Shown: positions 11,490-22,500 of the stretch, one piece after another
How the letters are laid out: every line of letters starts with the position of its first letter
How positions within the stretch are numbered: the stretch's first letter is position 1
Origin: Balaenoptera acutorostrata
Lineage: Eukaryota; Chordata; Mammalia; Artiodactyla; Balaenopteridae
DNA length: 64,000 bases
Direction: 5' to 3'
Assembly: GCF_949987535.1 (NCBI RefSeq)
Contig: NC_080067.1
Location: 8,804,001-8,868,000, forward strand
The notes under the pieces: model-generated
The model's database searches: none
What the model was told of the DNA's origin: nothing
What the model saw: only the letters and a program-made list of their open reading frames with translations
Program-made: the position numbers and the translations under genes

Positions 11490-11957
11490 ATGTCTCTTGC
11501 CTCTTTTGCAACTCCAGGCCTTTTCCCAGACTCCCTCCTGGCTAGCTGTGGTGCACTAGCCCCCTTCAGGCTGTGTTCACGCAACCAACTTCAGTCCTCT
11601 CCCTACTATCCAACCGAAGCCCAAGCCTCAGCTCCCAGCCCCCACCCGTCCCGGCAGGTGAGCAAAGCCTCTTGGGCTGGTGAGTGCTGGTTGGCACTGC
11701 TCCTCTGTGTGGGAGTCTCTCTGCTTTGCCCTCCACACCCCTGTTGCTGCACTCTCCTCCGCGGCTTCGAAGCTTCCCCACTCTGCCACCTGCAGTCTCC
11801 ATCTGCGAAGGGGCTTCCTAGTGTGTGGAAAGATTTCCTCCTTCACAGCTCCCTCCCACTGGTGCAGGTCCCATCCCTATTTTTTGTCTCTGTTTTTTCT
11901 TTTTTCTTTTGCCCTACCCAGGTACGTGGGGAGTTTCTTGCCTTTTGGGATGTCTGA
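11490..11957 (+). other. Open frame antisense to L1 5' UTR (155 codons), ORF0-like position
   Basis: The plus strand, antisense to the L1, is open for 155 codons starting MSLASFATPGLF, between about 125 and 590 bases from the element's 5' end. Primate L1 carries a short antisense ORF0 in a similar place. No relationship in sequence is claimed. A second overlapping frame (11680-11991, 103 codons) is also open. GC-rich DNA favours chance ORFs, so coding is unproven. Confidence 0.2.
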
Positions 11958-12081
11958 GGTCTTCTGCCAGCGTTCAGTAGGTGTTCTGTAGGAATTGTTC
12001 CACATGTAGATGTATTTCTGATGTATTTGTGGGTAGGAAGGTGATCTCCACGTCTTACTCTTCCGCCATCTTGAAGCTCCT

Positions 12082-12535
12082 CTGTTCTTGTGAGTTTAAA
12101 CAATATTCTTGAAAGGTTTTTAAAAATATATAGATTCCTTGACTTGATACTTGAAAATTCAAGTAAATCTGAGTTAGAACTTATGTCTATCTTATATTAT
12201 TAAAAACATTTAAATACACAAAAAATAGAAAGAATACAACAAACTGCATGTAGCCATCACCCAGATTTAATAATGATCAAGATTTGAGATACTTTTCCCC
12301 TTGCTGAAGTATTTTAAGGCAATCCCAGACATTGTGTCACTTTGTCCCTAATAGTGCAATATATATTACTTACAATTAAAATATTTTCTTATGTAGCCAT
12401 AATATCATGAAATTAACCATAGTTCTCTGGAGTCATCTAATGTTTAAGTCCATAATCTAATTTTCATGATTATTTCAAAATGTATTCATAACTTTTCAAA
12501 ACATGAAAAAAGAAAGAAAATTATCTATTTTTTTT
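12082..12535. repeat. Old L1M-type 3' UTR-like sequence
   Basis: Contains GCCATCACCCAGATTTAATA and a TGAAGTATTTTAAGGCAATC phrase that I associate with 3' untranslated regions of old L1M elements. Diverged, with no ORF. A 32-bp part of it is repeated exactly at 14063-14094. Confidence 0.5.
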
Positions 12536-12539
12536 TACA

Positions 12540-14760
12540 GAGCAAGAATAACATTGATACCAAAAGTGATGAGGGTTGCCCAATAAAAGAAAATTCATAG
12601 ATCAATCTCGCTTATGAATATCAACTGACAAAGAATGTCACGCAAATAGGAACCATAAGAAAACTGAAGTGGTTATAGTAACAATCAGATGAAACAGACT
12701 TTAATACAAATGTTATTATAGAGAAGGACATTTTATAATAATAAAAGAGTCAATCAGTAGGAATATATAACAATTTTAAACATGTAGGCACTTAAAAATA
12801 GAGCTCCAAAAATGCATTTAGCAAAAACTGACAGAATTGAAAGGAGAAATAGACAATTTAACAATAATAGCTGGAGACTTTAATACCCACTTTCAATAAT
12901 GGATAGATCAACTAGGCAATAAATCAACAAGAAAGCAGAAGCCTTGAACTACTATAAATCAAATATCTAACAAACATCTATAGATCGCTTCACCCAATAA
13001 CAGCAAAAATTACATTCTTCTCACACATGGAACATTCTCCAAGATAGACCGTATTCTAGGCCACAAAACAAAGTTCAATAAATTTAAAATGATTTAAATC
13101 ATGTAAGTATGTTCCTCAAGCACAATGAAATAAATAACAGAAATTAATCAATAACAGAAAATTTGGGAAATTCACAAATATGTGGAAATGGAAACACAAA
13201 CTCCTAAAAAAATAGGTCAGGAAAGAAATCAAAAAGAAAATTTAAAAAATATTTTGAATGAAGAAAATTAAGATAAAACATAACAAAACTTATGGAATGC
13301 AGCTATGCAGTAGCTAGAGGCAATTGATAGCTGAAAACACCACATTAAAAAAGAAGAGAGATTTAAATAAATTAGATAATCTACTTTAAGACATTAGAAA
13401 GAAGAAAAGAAAACTAAACCTAAAGCAAGCAGAAGAAAGGAAATAAAGATTAGAGTGGAAATTAATGAAATAAAGAATAGAAAAACAATTGAGAAAAATC
13501 AATGAAAACAAAAATTTGTTTTTTGAAAAGATCAACATAATTAACAAATCTTTAGCTAAACTTTCCAAGAGAAAAAGAGTGAGGATTAAAATTGCTAAAA
13601 ACAGGAGTGAAAGAGGGGCATAACTACTGACCATAGAAACTACTGAAATTGATTCAAGAAGAAATAGATAACCTGAACAGACCAATAACAAGTGAAGAGA
13701 TGTTATTAGTAGTCTAAAACTTTCCCACAAAGGAAAGCACAGACCCAGATTCCTTCACTGGTGAATTGCACCAAATATTTGAAGAAAAATGTTACAATAG
13801 TTATGAATAGTATGAATGTTATTTTTCCTGAATTTGATAACAGCAATAAGATGATGTAAGAGAATGTTCTTGTTCTTGAGAAATATGCACACTGAAACTG
13901 TATTGATACTGAAAGAGAATTTTATAATTTGGACATGGGGAAATTCATCCTAACTATGACTCAAAATGTAAAAGCAACTAAAGATAGATAAATGTTATTA
14001 TATACAAAAAAACTAGAGGCAAAACCAGCAAATATAAAAAAAAAAATCCACTAGAAAATTTATGAAGTATTTTAAGGCAATCCCAGACATTGTGATTCTC
14101 TACTACACAAAGGACTCCTAAAATCTGAGGGGCAAAAGGAATAACCTGGTAGATAAATGAGGAAAAAACATGAACAGGCAGCTCACAGATTAAAACATAA
14201 AATACTCCCTTTAACATATGAAATGATACTCAACATTACACCAAATCAGGGAAATAAAAATAATGTTACATGAGGTTCATCTTACCTACCAGATTGGAAA
14301 AAGTCACAGTTCAACAAATACTCTGCTGACAAAACTATGTGGATATAGGCAGCTTCTTACCTTACTGATGGAAATGTAAAGGACCAATGGAGAAAATTTT
14401 GTTAATAACTAGAAAAATTACATATGCATTATCTTTCCAACCGTGTACTCCACTTCTAAAAATCTATTCCTAAGTTAAGCTGGTAAAAGATATATATATA
14501 TCACAAAAAACAGAAAACCCTATTTATGTACAAAAGTCATTCCTTACAGAAATTTTTAAAATATTGAAAGGTTATAAGCAACTCAAATGTCCATTTTTAG
14601 GAGACATCCACACAATGGAGTCATAAAAAGAAAGAAAAATCACTATATGCTGAATGCTGAGATGGAGTGATCTTCAGGACATATTTTTAGGTTAAAAAAG
14701 GTAAGAAACATTAAGTATGCCACCTTTTATGTAAGAAAAAGGGATCTGTGAATACATGCA
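12540..14760 (+). mobile_element. Decayed old L1 (ORF2 remnant to 3' region)
   Basis: On + the DNA still follows old L1 ORF2 in order. There is an endonuclease-domain zone (ATAGCTGGAGACTTTAATAC at about 12868 and TTCTCACACATGGAACATTC at about 13018). Next is the stretch between endonuclease and RT (about 13130-13790, including GGTGAATTGCACCAAA at 13761). Then come pieces of the C-terminal and 3' end (about 14150-14710, such as CTCAAATGTCCATTTTTAGG). Frames are thoroughly broken and much of the RT core is missing between about 13800 and 14100. No product is possible. It is far older than the L1 at 4864-12081, which inserted beside or into it. Confidence 0.75.
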
Positions 14761-14861
14761 AATGTGAAAAATTGAAGGAGAATTGACATTTTTACCATGC
14801 TAAAGGAAGGTAAAGTGTGACTTCCAGTTAAACCTGGAAGCATGGGAACATATGTGATTGT

Positions 14862-15262
14862 ATTAGGGTTCTCTAGAGAAACAGAACCAAAAGGCTATAG
14901 ATATAGATCTATAAAGAGAGAGATTTATTTTTAAGCAATTGACTCATGTAATTGTGGAGGTTGTCAAGTCTAAAATCTGCAGGGTAGGCTGGCAGACTAG
15001 AGACCCAGAGAAACATTGATGTTGCAATTCGAGTCCAAAGGCAGTTTGTTGGCAGAGTTCCTGGTCTGTTTTCTTAAGACCTTCAGCTGACTGGATGAGG
15101 CCTATACACATTATGGAAGGTAATCTTCTTTACGTCACTTCTGCTGATTTAAATGTTAATCCCACCTAAAAATACCTTCACAGAAACATCCAGACACGTT
15201 GGACAAAATATCTTGGTACCATGGCCTAGCCAAGTTAACACATCAAACCATCTCAGTGTCTG
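14862..15262 (-). mobile_element. Solitary LTR-like repeat (ERVL/MaLR type, unnamed)
   Basis: Reads GTATTAGGGTTCTCTAGAGA at its + strand left edge and ends near AAGTTAACACATCAAACCAT. In reverse this is the widespread mammalian repeat that begins like TGTGATGGTTAATTT and ends in ...GAACCCTAATACA, with ATAAATCTCTCTCT (poly(A)-signal-like plus CT run) near the end. A related copy lies at 25559-26100 on +. I am confident it is an old interspersed repeat; the LTR class is from memory. Confidence 0.6.
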
Positions 15263-17130
15263 TCTCTGCTCCTTCCAGATACCAGGCAAAATAATAGTAA
15301 AGGAGGAAATAATGATTACACGTGCTCAGCAGTGTGAGATGCTAAGAGTATGTGTTACAAGGTAGTGGCTTCTTTGGGAATCAAGGAAAAGAGCCAAAAA
15401 TGGAGAGTTTCTAGAGAGAGATAAGGATGAGCAGGACTTCATTAACAAATGGAAAGAGAAAGAGAGAATGAGCCAAAGGGCAACTTCTGCTCTCTCTTCA
15501 GCGTGTGGGACCAGGACAGGGCATTACTCTAGGGAAATGGCATCAATGTAACACAGTTTTGGGTTTTTTTGTTTGTTTTTAAGAACAATGATGAAGAATT
15601 TCTTTTACTCAGTTCCCACGCTAACCTAAAAGCCTCTGCTGAGTCTACGTGCAAGAATTAGTCCTCTGGTCTTCAAGGAGACCAGGAGAAAACAAACGTG
15701 GACACTCAGTGTCTTTCCCAATGACTGCTTTCTTGCCAGCCCATGCGTATCCTTGGTGTGTCCCCCCACCTCCACGCACTTGAGACACTCCTTTGAGTTT
15801 CTGCTCCTCTACCATTCTTCCCATCTACGAGTGTCACTGACATCTACTTCCCACCAGCACCACCTTCATCATTATTTCAAGGTTCGCCTCTGATCAGGCT
15901 CAATGACTTGACCTATGAGAGCTCCATGTTCAACTTGAGACTTTTGGTAGTATCCCAAACTCATACTTACCCTGCCTTTCCTTTAAACAGGGCTGGATGT
16001 TTCTAGAAATGGAGACAAGCGTGTACTCTTTGCAAATGACAAAAACTTTAACGTCTTACAGAATCTCAAATGACTCTTCAGAAAATTCTTCAGTATAACC
16101 TGAAAGATAAGAGGTGTAACATTTTAGTTCTTACTAATTATAAGATCATTTGAGGTATTACCACAGCATTGTCCTAATCATCTCTGTATTAGTGACTGTT
16201 CTGAACTGGGTCCTCTAGTACATGTTTTACTTGATAAGAGACATAAATTTCTCATTGATTTAGGGATATGTGACTTCTACCTTCAGCAGGAAACTCACCT
16301 GGGCATCTAGGAGTAAATATTAATGTGAACCAAGAAAGCCAATAATTTAAATTTTATTTAATTGTCACAAATGAAAAGTAATTGTTACTATAAACATTTG
16401 GTGAAACTATCAGAAGTACTCTAATATTTAGAGGAGAGTGTTCTTAACAGCCATTACATCACTATTTTCATTTCCCACCTTAATGATTGTATTCCATGTA
16501 CCATATAGTTATTACATTTGTTCATTAGATTTTAGTCTAGCATAAAAAATCCATTACCAATAATACAGCTTGTATGTTTTATATTTCATCTTTGAGTTTT
16601 ACTATCAGAGCTGTAAAAACTATTCAGTAACATTATAACACTTTTTAACTATTAACTTGTTAGTTTTGTTTGTGTTTTTAAGGCACACAAGTAAAATTGA
16701 CTCAACAGTGTTGTACACTGTTTTATTTAAAATTTGATATAATAAATAATCAATATAAAGCAGAATACAGAATATTGGTGAATATGGAAATGTTCTGGAC
16801 ATAAACAGCAGCCATTGGGGCGGGGGGTTCTTTGTCATTATACAATCCAGCACCTGTAGCAGGGAAATATATGGAATAGGCAATTCTAAAATTTGTGGTC
16901 CCCTCTCCTATATAGCATTCCTGCCTACCTAGCACTATCCTTAGCCTGGGTAAATCTTACCTGAAAAGGAGTCACTGAAGGCTTTAGAAGTTAACTGGTC
17001 CTGTCCTCTCAATTACTAAAGTCCACCACCTTGCCATAGCTTAAAACTTTGAAGGATCTGAGTTGTCCAAGCACTCCGCCTGCATTGGAACTCACCACCT
17101 CCTTCAGAGCATTCTTGAGCTGGTCTGGAC
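15263..17130. other. No gene seen
   Basis: Unique, AT-rich to mixed sequence. The longest open frames are under 90 codons and lack recognisable domains. No clear repeat. Confidence 0.5.
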
Positions 17131-17605
17131 ATACCATCTTTGCCCCTCAGGTCCATAGATCCTGGTCTGTGTCCCAGGAGGCTGAACTGTACAGGCTGTA
17201 TCAACTGATTCCCTTGTCCTCTGGCTTCCAGTTGAGTTTGACCAATAGGCATACCACGGGGAGACTGGAGTCCCTTGGTTCCATCCTTGTTGGGTCACCA
17301 CAATTTTGTTTCATCCTCTTTAACAAGCCACAGTTCTTCTCATGTAGACATTTTCTACCACCACACAAGCTCTCTCTGGGCTCCCCTAACCATTTCCTCT
17401 ACTTGTCCCTTAAGATCTAAGGGTAGCCATGGCTTGCCAGCATTGCTAGTTCTTGGGTAGTCAACCCCTCACCGGTTTCCTTTAAACCTGCCCATACCGC
17501 CATAAAGAGTTCCTTTACTAAATGCTTCTCAATTACCTTACTTGAGTGTGCTATTTCTATCTTGCCCAGATCCTGACTGAAACATCAATATTCCTGTCCC
17601 TCAGA
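17131..17605 (+). repeat. Probable old dispersed repeat, unnamed
   Basis: The order of phrases (AGTTGAGTTTGACCAATAGG, CTCTCTCTGGGCTCCCCTAAC, AACCTGCCCATACC, CTTTACTAAATGCTTCTCAA, TTGAGTGTGCTATTTCTATC, CCTGACTGA) matches a dispersed mammalian repeat I remember, but I cannot name it. The 123-codon frame at 17049-17420 is therefore probably not a gene. Confidence 0.4.
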
Positions 17606-19210
17606 GATTGAGGACTTAGGCTTGAGTCCAATGCTGGGAAGCCAGGAGGTCTGATGTAGGTGTTCACTGTCACAGTACATTACACAGTGTCTTCCTCCTA
17701 CCAGCATCTTGGGTTTCATAGTACAAATTATTGACTTTTCATGTTAGCATTTTTTAAATGTATATTTCTAGAAGTGCTGAAGCCATGGCTAGCTACAGAC
17801 CATGATGTGAACAGATCATGACAGCCTCCTGAGTTTCCTTTATGAACCTCTATTTCATGCTTGCAACTTTCTCTTATGTTTTTTGGCCTAAAGAAACATC
17901 CTTCTCACCAATCCCCATTTTCTCTGCTCTTATATTTCACCACCTTGTCAGCCCCTCACCAAAAGAAAAGACATGCTTATCAAGGTAACACTGGCATCCA
18001 AAAATGAAGAGATTTTAAGCAACTAATTAATATTCAATGTCCATGCTCTGCTCGATTTCTCATAATAATTTAGCACCACATATGGTAGTTATGAATAAGC
18101 ATCGATAAGAGGTTTCTTAATCTTTTTCACATGAGCCAGAAAAGAAAGATATTTAAAACTTGAGGGAGTCAATTAAGTTGAATGAGTCAATAAATATTAA
18201 CAGTTCCAAACCTGGGTCCAAAACTCTAACCAATAGAAATTTGGAGTTGAGGATTTGCTTTGTTGCAAAGTTAGAGAGAAGTAATTATTAGTATTATTAT
18301 ATTACTGTCATTGTTGGCCTTTGGACATCCAAAGGATTCTTAGTGCTGAATGAACTGTCCAGAAAGGCAAGATAGATGATTACAAAGAGCTTTCATTCTA
18401 AAAATCACAAACCAAATAAGAAGGGGAAAAGAAGAAAAAAAATCACCTTCACTGTTTTTTTCTCATTTCCTCTTATCCCTTCTTATTACAAAGAGCAGAG
18501 GCGGTAGGCAGAGAGCAAATAACTGGCATGTGTGCACAAATCCAGAGTGTCTGCAGTTCCTAAGCATTGACTAAGACGTGCTTCTGTCTAAAACAATATT
18601 CCAAAACATGATGAAAACAGATACTAACCTGCTCAAAAATGCAATTAAACAGGTAACTTGAAATCCCAACAGAGGAGTTCATTTGAGAAATTTTGCTACA
18701 GCAAAAATCTCCAGAGGTCAGAAAGATTCCTCCAGATCTTTGGCTAAATGGTGCCCAAAAGGTAGCAAGAAAAACAACACAGTACTATTGTTTTTCTCAT
18801 TTCAATCTTCAAATTTTCTTTTTTAAAATTCTCAAGGATTCAGAACTTATTTTAGCTGTAAATTTAATAAAGAGGGAACATTTTAAAATACAGCCTAAAA
18901 ATGTATGTGCTATAAGGTTAAATACCTGAGGATTCGATGTTCACATGAGGATGGTATTTTAGTTTTACTAAGAAATGCAGGCACAAGAAAAAGAGTAAAA
19001 CATCATGGTATGAAACAATTTATAGTGTTGGGAATGATAAATTTATCTATAAACAATAATGCCAAATTATGTACCAGTTAAAGAAGAATGACTAATAATG
19101 TTTAGTAAACAATAAGAAAGACCCATCATATGGTGAAGGGAAACGGCTCCTACTTTTTCTTATTTTTTAAAATAAGCCACAGAGAAGGAATATTGTATCA
19201 CAAGGATAAT
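17606..19210. other. No gene seen; contains an 18-bp palindromic site
   Basis: AT-rich unique sequence. At 18318-18335 CCTTTGG-ACAT-CCAAAGG is a perfect 7-bp inverted repeat with a 4-base spacer, similar in layout to paired SOX/TCF-type sites. Nothing else stands out. Confidence 0.5.
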
Positions 19211-19214
19211 TAAT

Positions 19215-19375
19215 GTAACAGCACAGGAATTGGATTTTGGTCCTATATTTACCATGAACTAGTTGAAGGACCCTCCCTGAGCCCTCATTTTTGTCAACCT
19301 TAGAATCTGAGGAAGAGCCGTGAGGGGGTAGACCAGATGATCTTTAAGACTGCTTACTGTGCTAGAATCAAATAT
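19215..19375 (+). repeat. MIR SINE fragment
   Basis: Order of motifs fits MIR in + sense: GAACTAGTTGAAGGACC (tRNA-unrelated core), CTGAGCCCTCATTTTTGTCA, then GATGATCTTTAAGACTG. Diverged and partial. Confidence 0.55.
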
Positions 19376-19685
19376 ATTGTAAATCTATCGTAAGTTCCAT
19401 TTCACACATACACACACACAAAAGAGATAAAAATGCCAGTTGTTACCTTTTTCCTATGGCTTTGGTTTTGTTTCAGACTTTGTTTTGGAAAGGGAAAAGA
19501 AAAGATCACAGATGAATCACTGCAAATTATGATACCAGTCATGGATCTTACCAAAATTGGCGACTTATCCATTTTCAGCAGTTTTGCTAGCCATGGGGAA
19601 AATGTAATTTCTCTTCTTCTTCCAAAGGCCAAAGAAGCATGATCTCATCTTTTCTCAATCTATTTAAAAAAAATAAAAAAAAGGT

Positions 19686-20104
19686 TATGACCATTCTTTT
19701 TTTTTTTCAACAAGAATTTATGTGTTGAGCTGATAATTATTTAAAAATTTTTAAATGTATCTTTAAATTTTCAGAATGTTAAATGTAATTTTAACTCACA
19801 AAACTCAGAAAAAGCAAACACTTTGTCATCTGCTGACATTACTAGTGTATTACTTAAAGAAAGAGTCAGAATCCCTGGCAAGGAGATCATAAAGCACAGT
19901 TGATATTCTTGATAGTCCTTGTTGTTTTTCCAAAAAATTATTTTTTTGAATTTTATTTTATTTATTTATTTTTTTATACAGCAGGTTCTTATTAGTTATC
20001 TATTTTATATATATTAGTGTACATATGTCAGTCCCAATCTCCCAATTCATCCCACTACCATCCCCGCCCCCACTTTCCCCCCTTGGTTGCTATGACCATT
20101 CTTT
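19686..20104 (-). mobile_element. Short L1 insertion with apparent 3' transduced flank
   Basis: The 14-bp TATGACCATTCTTT occurs at 19686-19699 and again at 20091-20104, bracketing an insertion. The left copy runs into polyT (to 19707), the reverse of a poly(A) tail. The right part (about 19940-20090) is a 5'-truncated L1 3' UTR in reverse, ending in the family's TTTATTTTTTTATACAGCAG tail. Between polyT and the L1 end lie about 230 bases of non-L1 sequence (19708-19938). That is the structure left when an L1 transcript reads past its own signal and is polyadenylated downstream. A CATAAA hexamer lies about 16 bases upstream of the final poly(A). Four extra bases (TTGC) sit at the 5' junction. 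Confidence 0.65.
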
Positions 20105-20329
20105 ATTGGTTTGTATACTTTCATGCTTAGTCTATAGGAATAAAACTTCATGTCCATTTGAAGTCAGTCTTTCCAAAAGATTAATGTTCATGTCTGGATT
20201 TTCTAGTCTTGGAGTAGTAATATTTATTATAATAGTTATTATTTATTTATTACTATTATTTATTTAATGCCCAGTTTTATTTTGATTCATAAAAATGTCA
20301 ATTTTATGTAGCAGTAAGATGATCGAATT

Positions 20330-20535
20330 TTAAGTTAAGAACAGATATATTTGTGTCCATCTTTGCTACTTACAGTTGTGTGACCTTAGGCTTGCCATTT
20401 ACATCATTTATCCTTAATTTTATCACTGGTAAAATGAGGAAACTAATAAAATCTGTCAAATATACTTCCCAAGGTTATTGTAAAAATTAAGTAAAATAAT
20501 TATGTAAAACCATTTAAAAATTGCTTAGCATGGTG
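20330..20535 (+). repeat. MIR SINE
   Basis: Shows MIR landmarks in order: GTTGTGTGACCTTAGGCTTG, CACTGGTAAAATGAGGAAAC, AAGGTTATTGTAAAAATTAAG, TTGCTTAGCATGGTG. Well preserved for a MIR. Confidence 0.8.
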
Positions 20536-20539
20536 TAAC

Positions 20540-21735
20540 TAATATTTATACTAATTATTATTTTCCTAATTGTTTTGTTCTAAATGATTCTATACTCCAA
20601 TTATATAGCACTGAAATTCTATACATATTTCAAGGTGAGATTAACTATTAATTTTAGAAATTTTGTGTATTTTTGGTTGTTCAGTTCTGCATACATAGTC
20701 AAATTTTAAAGACTCAAAACATGTCTAGCTAAATGAGAACCAATATTAATATAAAATGTGAAGAAATAGTCCCACTGGCTCAGGTAACATGCTGATAGTT
20801 ACAACACACCTTAATGTCCATGACTTATGGTTTGTTTAAATGTACAATATAGAAATGTTCTCACAGAACTGAAATTTCAGTCAGAACTACTATAACTGTT
20901 ATGGCAGTAATTTAAAAAGAGAGTAAATTTTCAAATCTAACACTTAACCCAATTCTGTCCAAAACGTCAATTTTTTCCATTCAGCAAAGTGACTATTTTT
21001 TAAGTTTCCCTGGGCCTCCACAATGAAGGGAGTTTTTGGTTATCAAGTTCACTGCCAGGAAATAAACTGAGAATAGTGATTGCCATAGATCTATGGAGAG
21101 ATTAAGAGTTTGCAAAGATGGTGGAAGATGCTATAAAGTGCCAGTTCCATATGCAGAAACACGGTGAGAAAGTTTCTTTTAGCTTTCTCAAAGAAAATCA
21201 TTATAGTAATTTGGAAATTTAATAAAGTTCCTTGAATATAAACAGCCTGGGGAATTATTGGTTTTGAATTACTGGCAGCACTGAAGAGGGTTAAATACAG
21301 TTTCAGAATGAAAATCAGTTTTATTTTGTCAGGAAGTGAGTGAGCAAAGAGGTGCAAAGGCAAGAAAGAGAAAGAAAGAAGATCACTGGGGCTGATACCA
21401 AAAAGTACAACCTAAATTCAGAGATGACAGAGCAGGTGAAGATGTGCAGTGTGGCTACCACAATGTCACCTACAGCTGAGAATCAGAGGGAGAGAGAGAG
21501 ATGGAGAGGGAGAGGGAAAGCCAAAAAGCAAATGTGAAACAAATTCATGGCCATCCATCCACCTTACTACTTGAGTTCTGAATGAGATCTGATCTTTTCT
21601 CTCTCCCACCTCCTTTAATGCCCTCATCAGAAATAGTAGAAAAAGATAAAATCTTCAAAATTCGTGGTTCCTTCCTTCCTTCCTGCAGAAAACTTTGTTG
21701 CAGTATAGTTTTAATGAAAATTAGTTGTGAAAGTG
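20540..21735. other. No gene seen; GA-rich patch
   Basis: Unique AT-rich sequence. Purine-rich low-complexity DNA lies at 21359-21385 (GAAA-type) and 21484-21530 (GAGAGA-type). A CCTTCCTTCCTTCCT run is near 21670. Confidence 0.5.
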
Positions 21736-22500
21736 TGGATCTAAGTTGAATGAAAACCTACAAGATTTCCTGATGAATTGAATATTAAGTGTGAAACATA
21801 GGACTAGAGGGAGATCTCCAGATTCTGGGCTGGGTAACTGAGAAATTAGAATTGCCATTGGCTGAGATTGGGAAGGCTATGAGTTGAGCAAGTTTCGGGG
21901 CAGAGAGATCAGGAATTCAATTTAGGCATGACAATCCTCAGATGTCTATTAAACGTAAAGGAAAGATGTCCAGTGGGTGGTTGGATCTATGAATCTAAAG
22001 CTCAAAAAGGGGGTCTGGGTTGGGTGTTTCAATTCAGGAGTCATCAGCACTTAGAGATATCTAAAGCTGTGAGACTGGATGAGATCAACAGGCAAGTGAA
22101 TGAAACTAAAAAGGGTCAGAAAACGAAAGACTAGGAAAACAGACCAGTGACCAGTGAGATGAGGGAAAGCCCAGGGAGCACATCTGGAAGACAAGTCAAG
22201 AAAGAGTATCTAAAAGAAAGGAGTGATCAATGGTTACAAATGTTGCCAATATGTCATGTAAGCAGAAGACTGAGAACCAATTTGACAACATAAAGATCAT
22301 GGCTAATTTGACAAGAGCAGTTCTGGTGGAGTGGTGACAATGGTGGAGGAAGCTTAACTGTGCCGAGTTCAAGAGATAAGAGGAGAAATTTCTGATAGAG
22401 AATAGATGCTTCTGTTCAAGGAGTTTTGTGGTAAAGAGGAGAAAAGAAATAAAGTGGTAGCTGCTGCGAGAAGTGGGATTAGTTGAAGGCTTTTTGATAT
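21736..22500 (+). repeat. L2 LINE fragment
   Basis: Follows the L2 3' half in order: GGAGTCATCAGCACTTAGAG, GTGAGACTGGATGAGATCA, CAAGTCAAGAAAGAGTATC, AGTGATCAATGGTTACAAA, TTGACAAGAGCAGTTCTGGT, GGAGTTTTGTGGTAAAGAGG. No intact reading frame; a 68-codon frame at 21928-22134 is a by-product. Confidence 0.75.

Larger units (their letters stand above)
4864..12081 (-). mobile_element. Full-length young L1 (LINE-1) retrotransposon
   Basis: A complete LINE-1 of about 7.2 kb lies in reverse. The 3' poly(A) appears as polyT at about 4872. It is followed leftward-to-rightward by the 3' UTR (to about 5264), ORF2 (5265-9082), a short spacer, ORF1 (to 10034) and a roughly 2-kb 5' UTR. The last element base lies near 12081, just after GGAGCTTCAAGATGGCGGAA read on the minus strand, the typical L1 5' start with a YY1-type CAAGATGGCGG box. 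The flanks TTTGTTCTTT (left) and TCTGTTCTTG (right) could be a decayed target-site duplication, but they match at only 8 of 10 bases. Both ORFs carry frameshifts, so the copy is inactive. The layout and the second copy at 58419-64000 place it in the young cetartiodactyl/cetacean L1 group. Confidence 0.93.
10035..12081 (-). promoter_or_regulatory. L1 5' UTR with internal promoter region
   Basis: About 2 kb precede ORF1. The distal part (10920-12081) is GC-richer with scattered CpG. The proximal part (10540-10860) is extremely A/T-rich. The very 5' end holds the YY1-type box CAAGATGGCGG (minus strand, about 12062-12075), which in human L1 positions transcription initiation. The family's 5' UTR acts as an internal pol II promoter; that this copy is ever active is not shown. 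Confidence 0.8.

Noticed and set aside
11138..11846. Several overlapping frames of 63-91 codons in both directions in the L1 5' UTR
   Set aside because: GC-rich UTR with few stops; the longest antisense frame is listed as a low-confidence observation, the rest have nothing to support them.
17049..17420. 123-codon open frame on +
   Set aside because: Lies largely inside what looks like an old dispersed repeat; overlapping frames are open on the other strand too.
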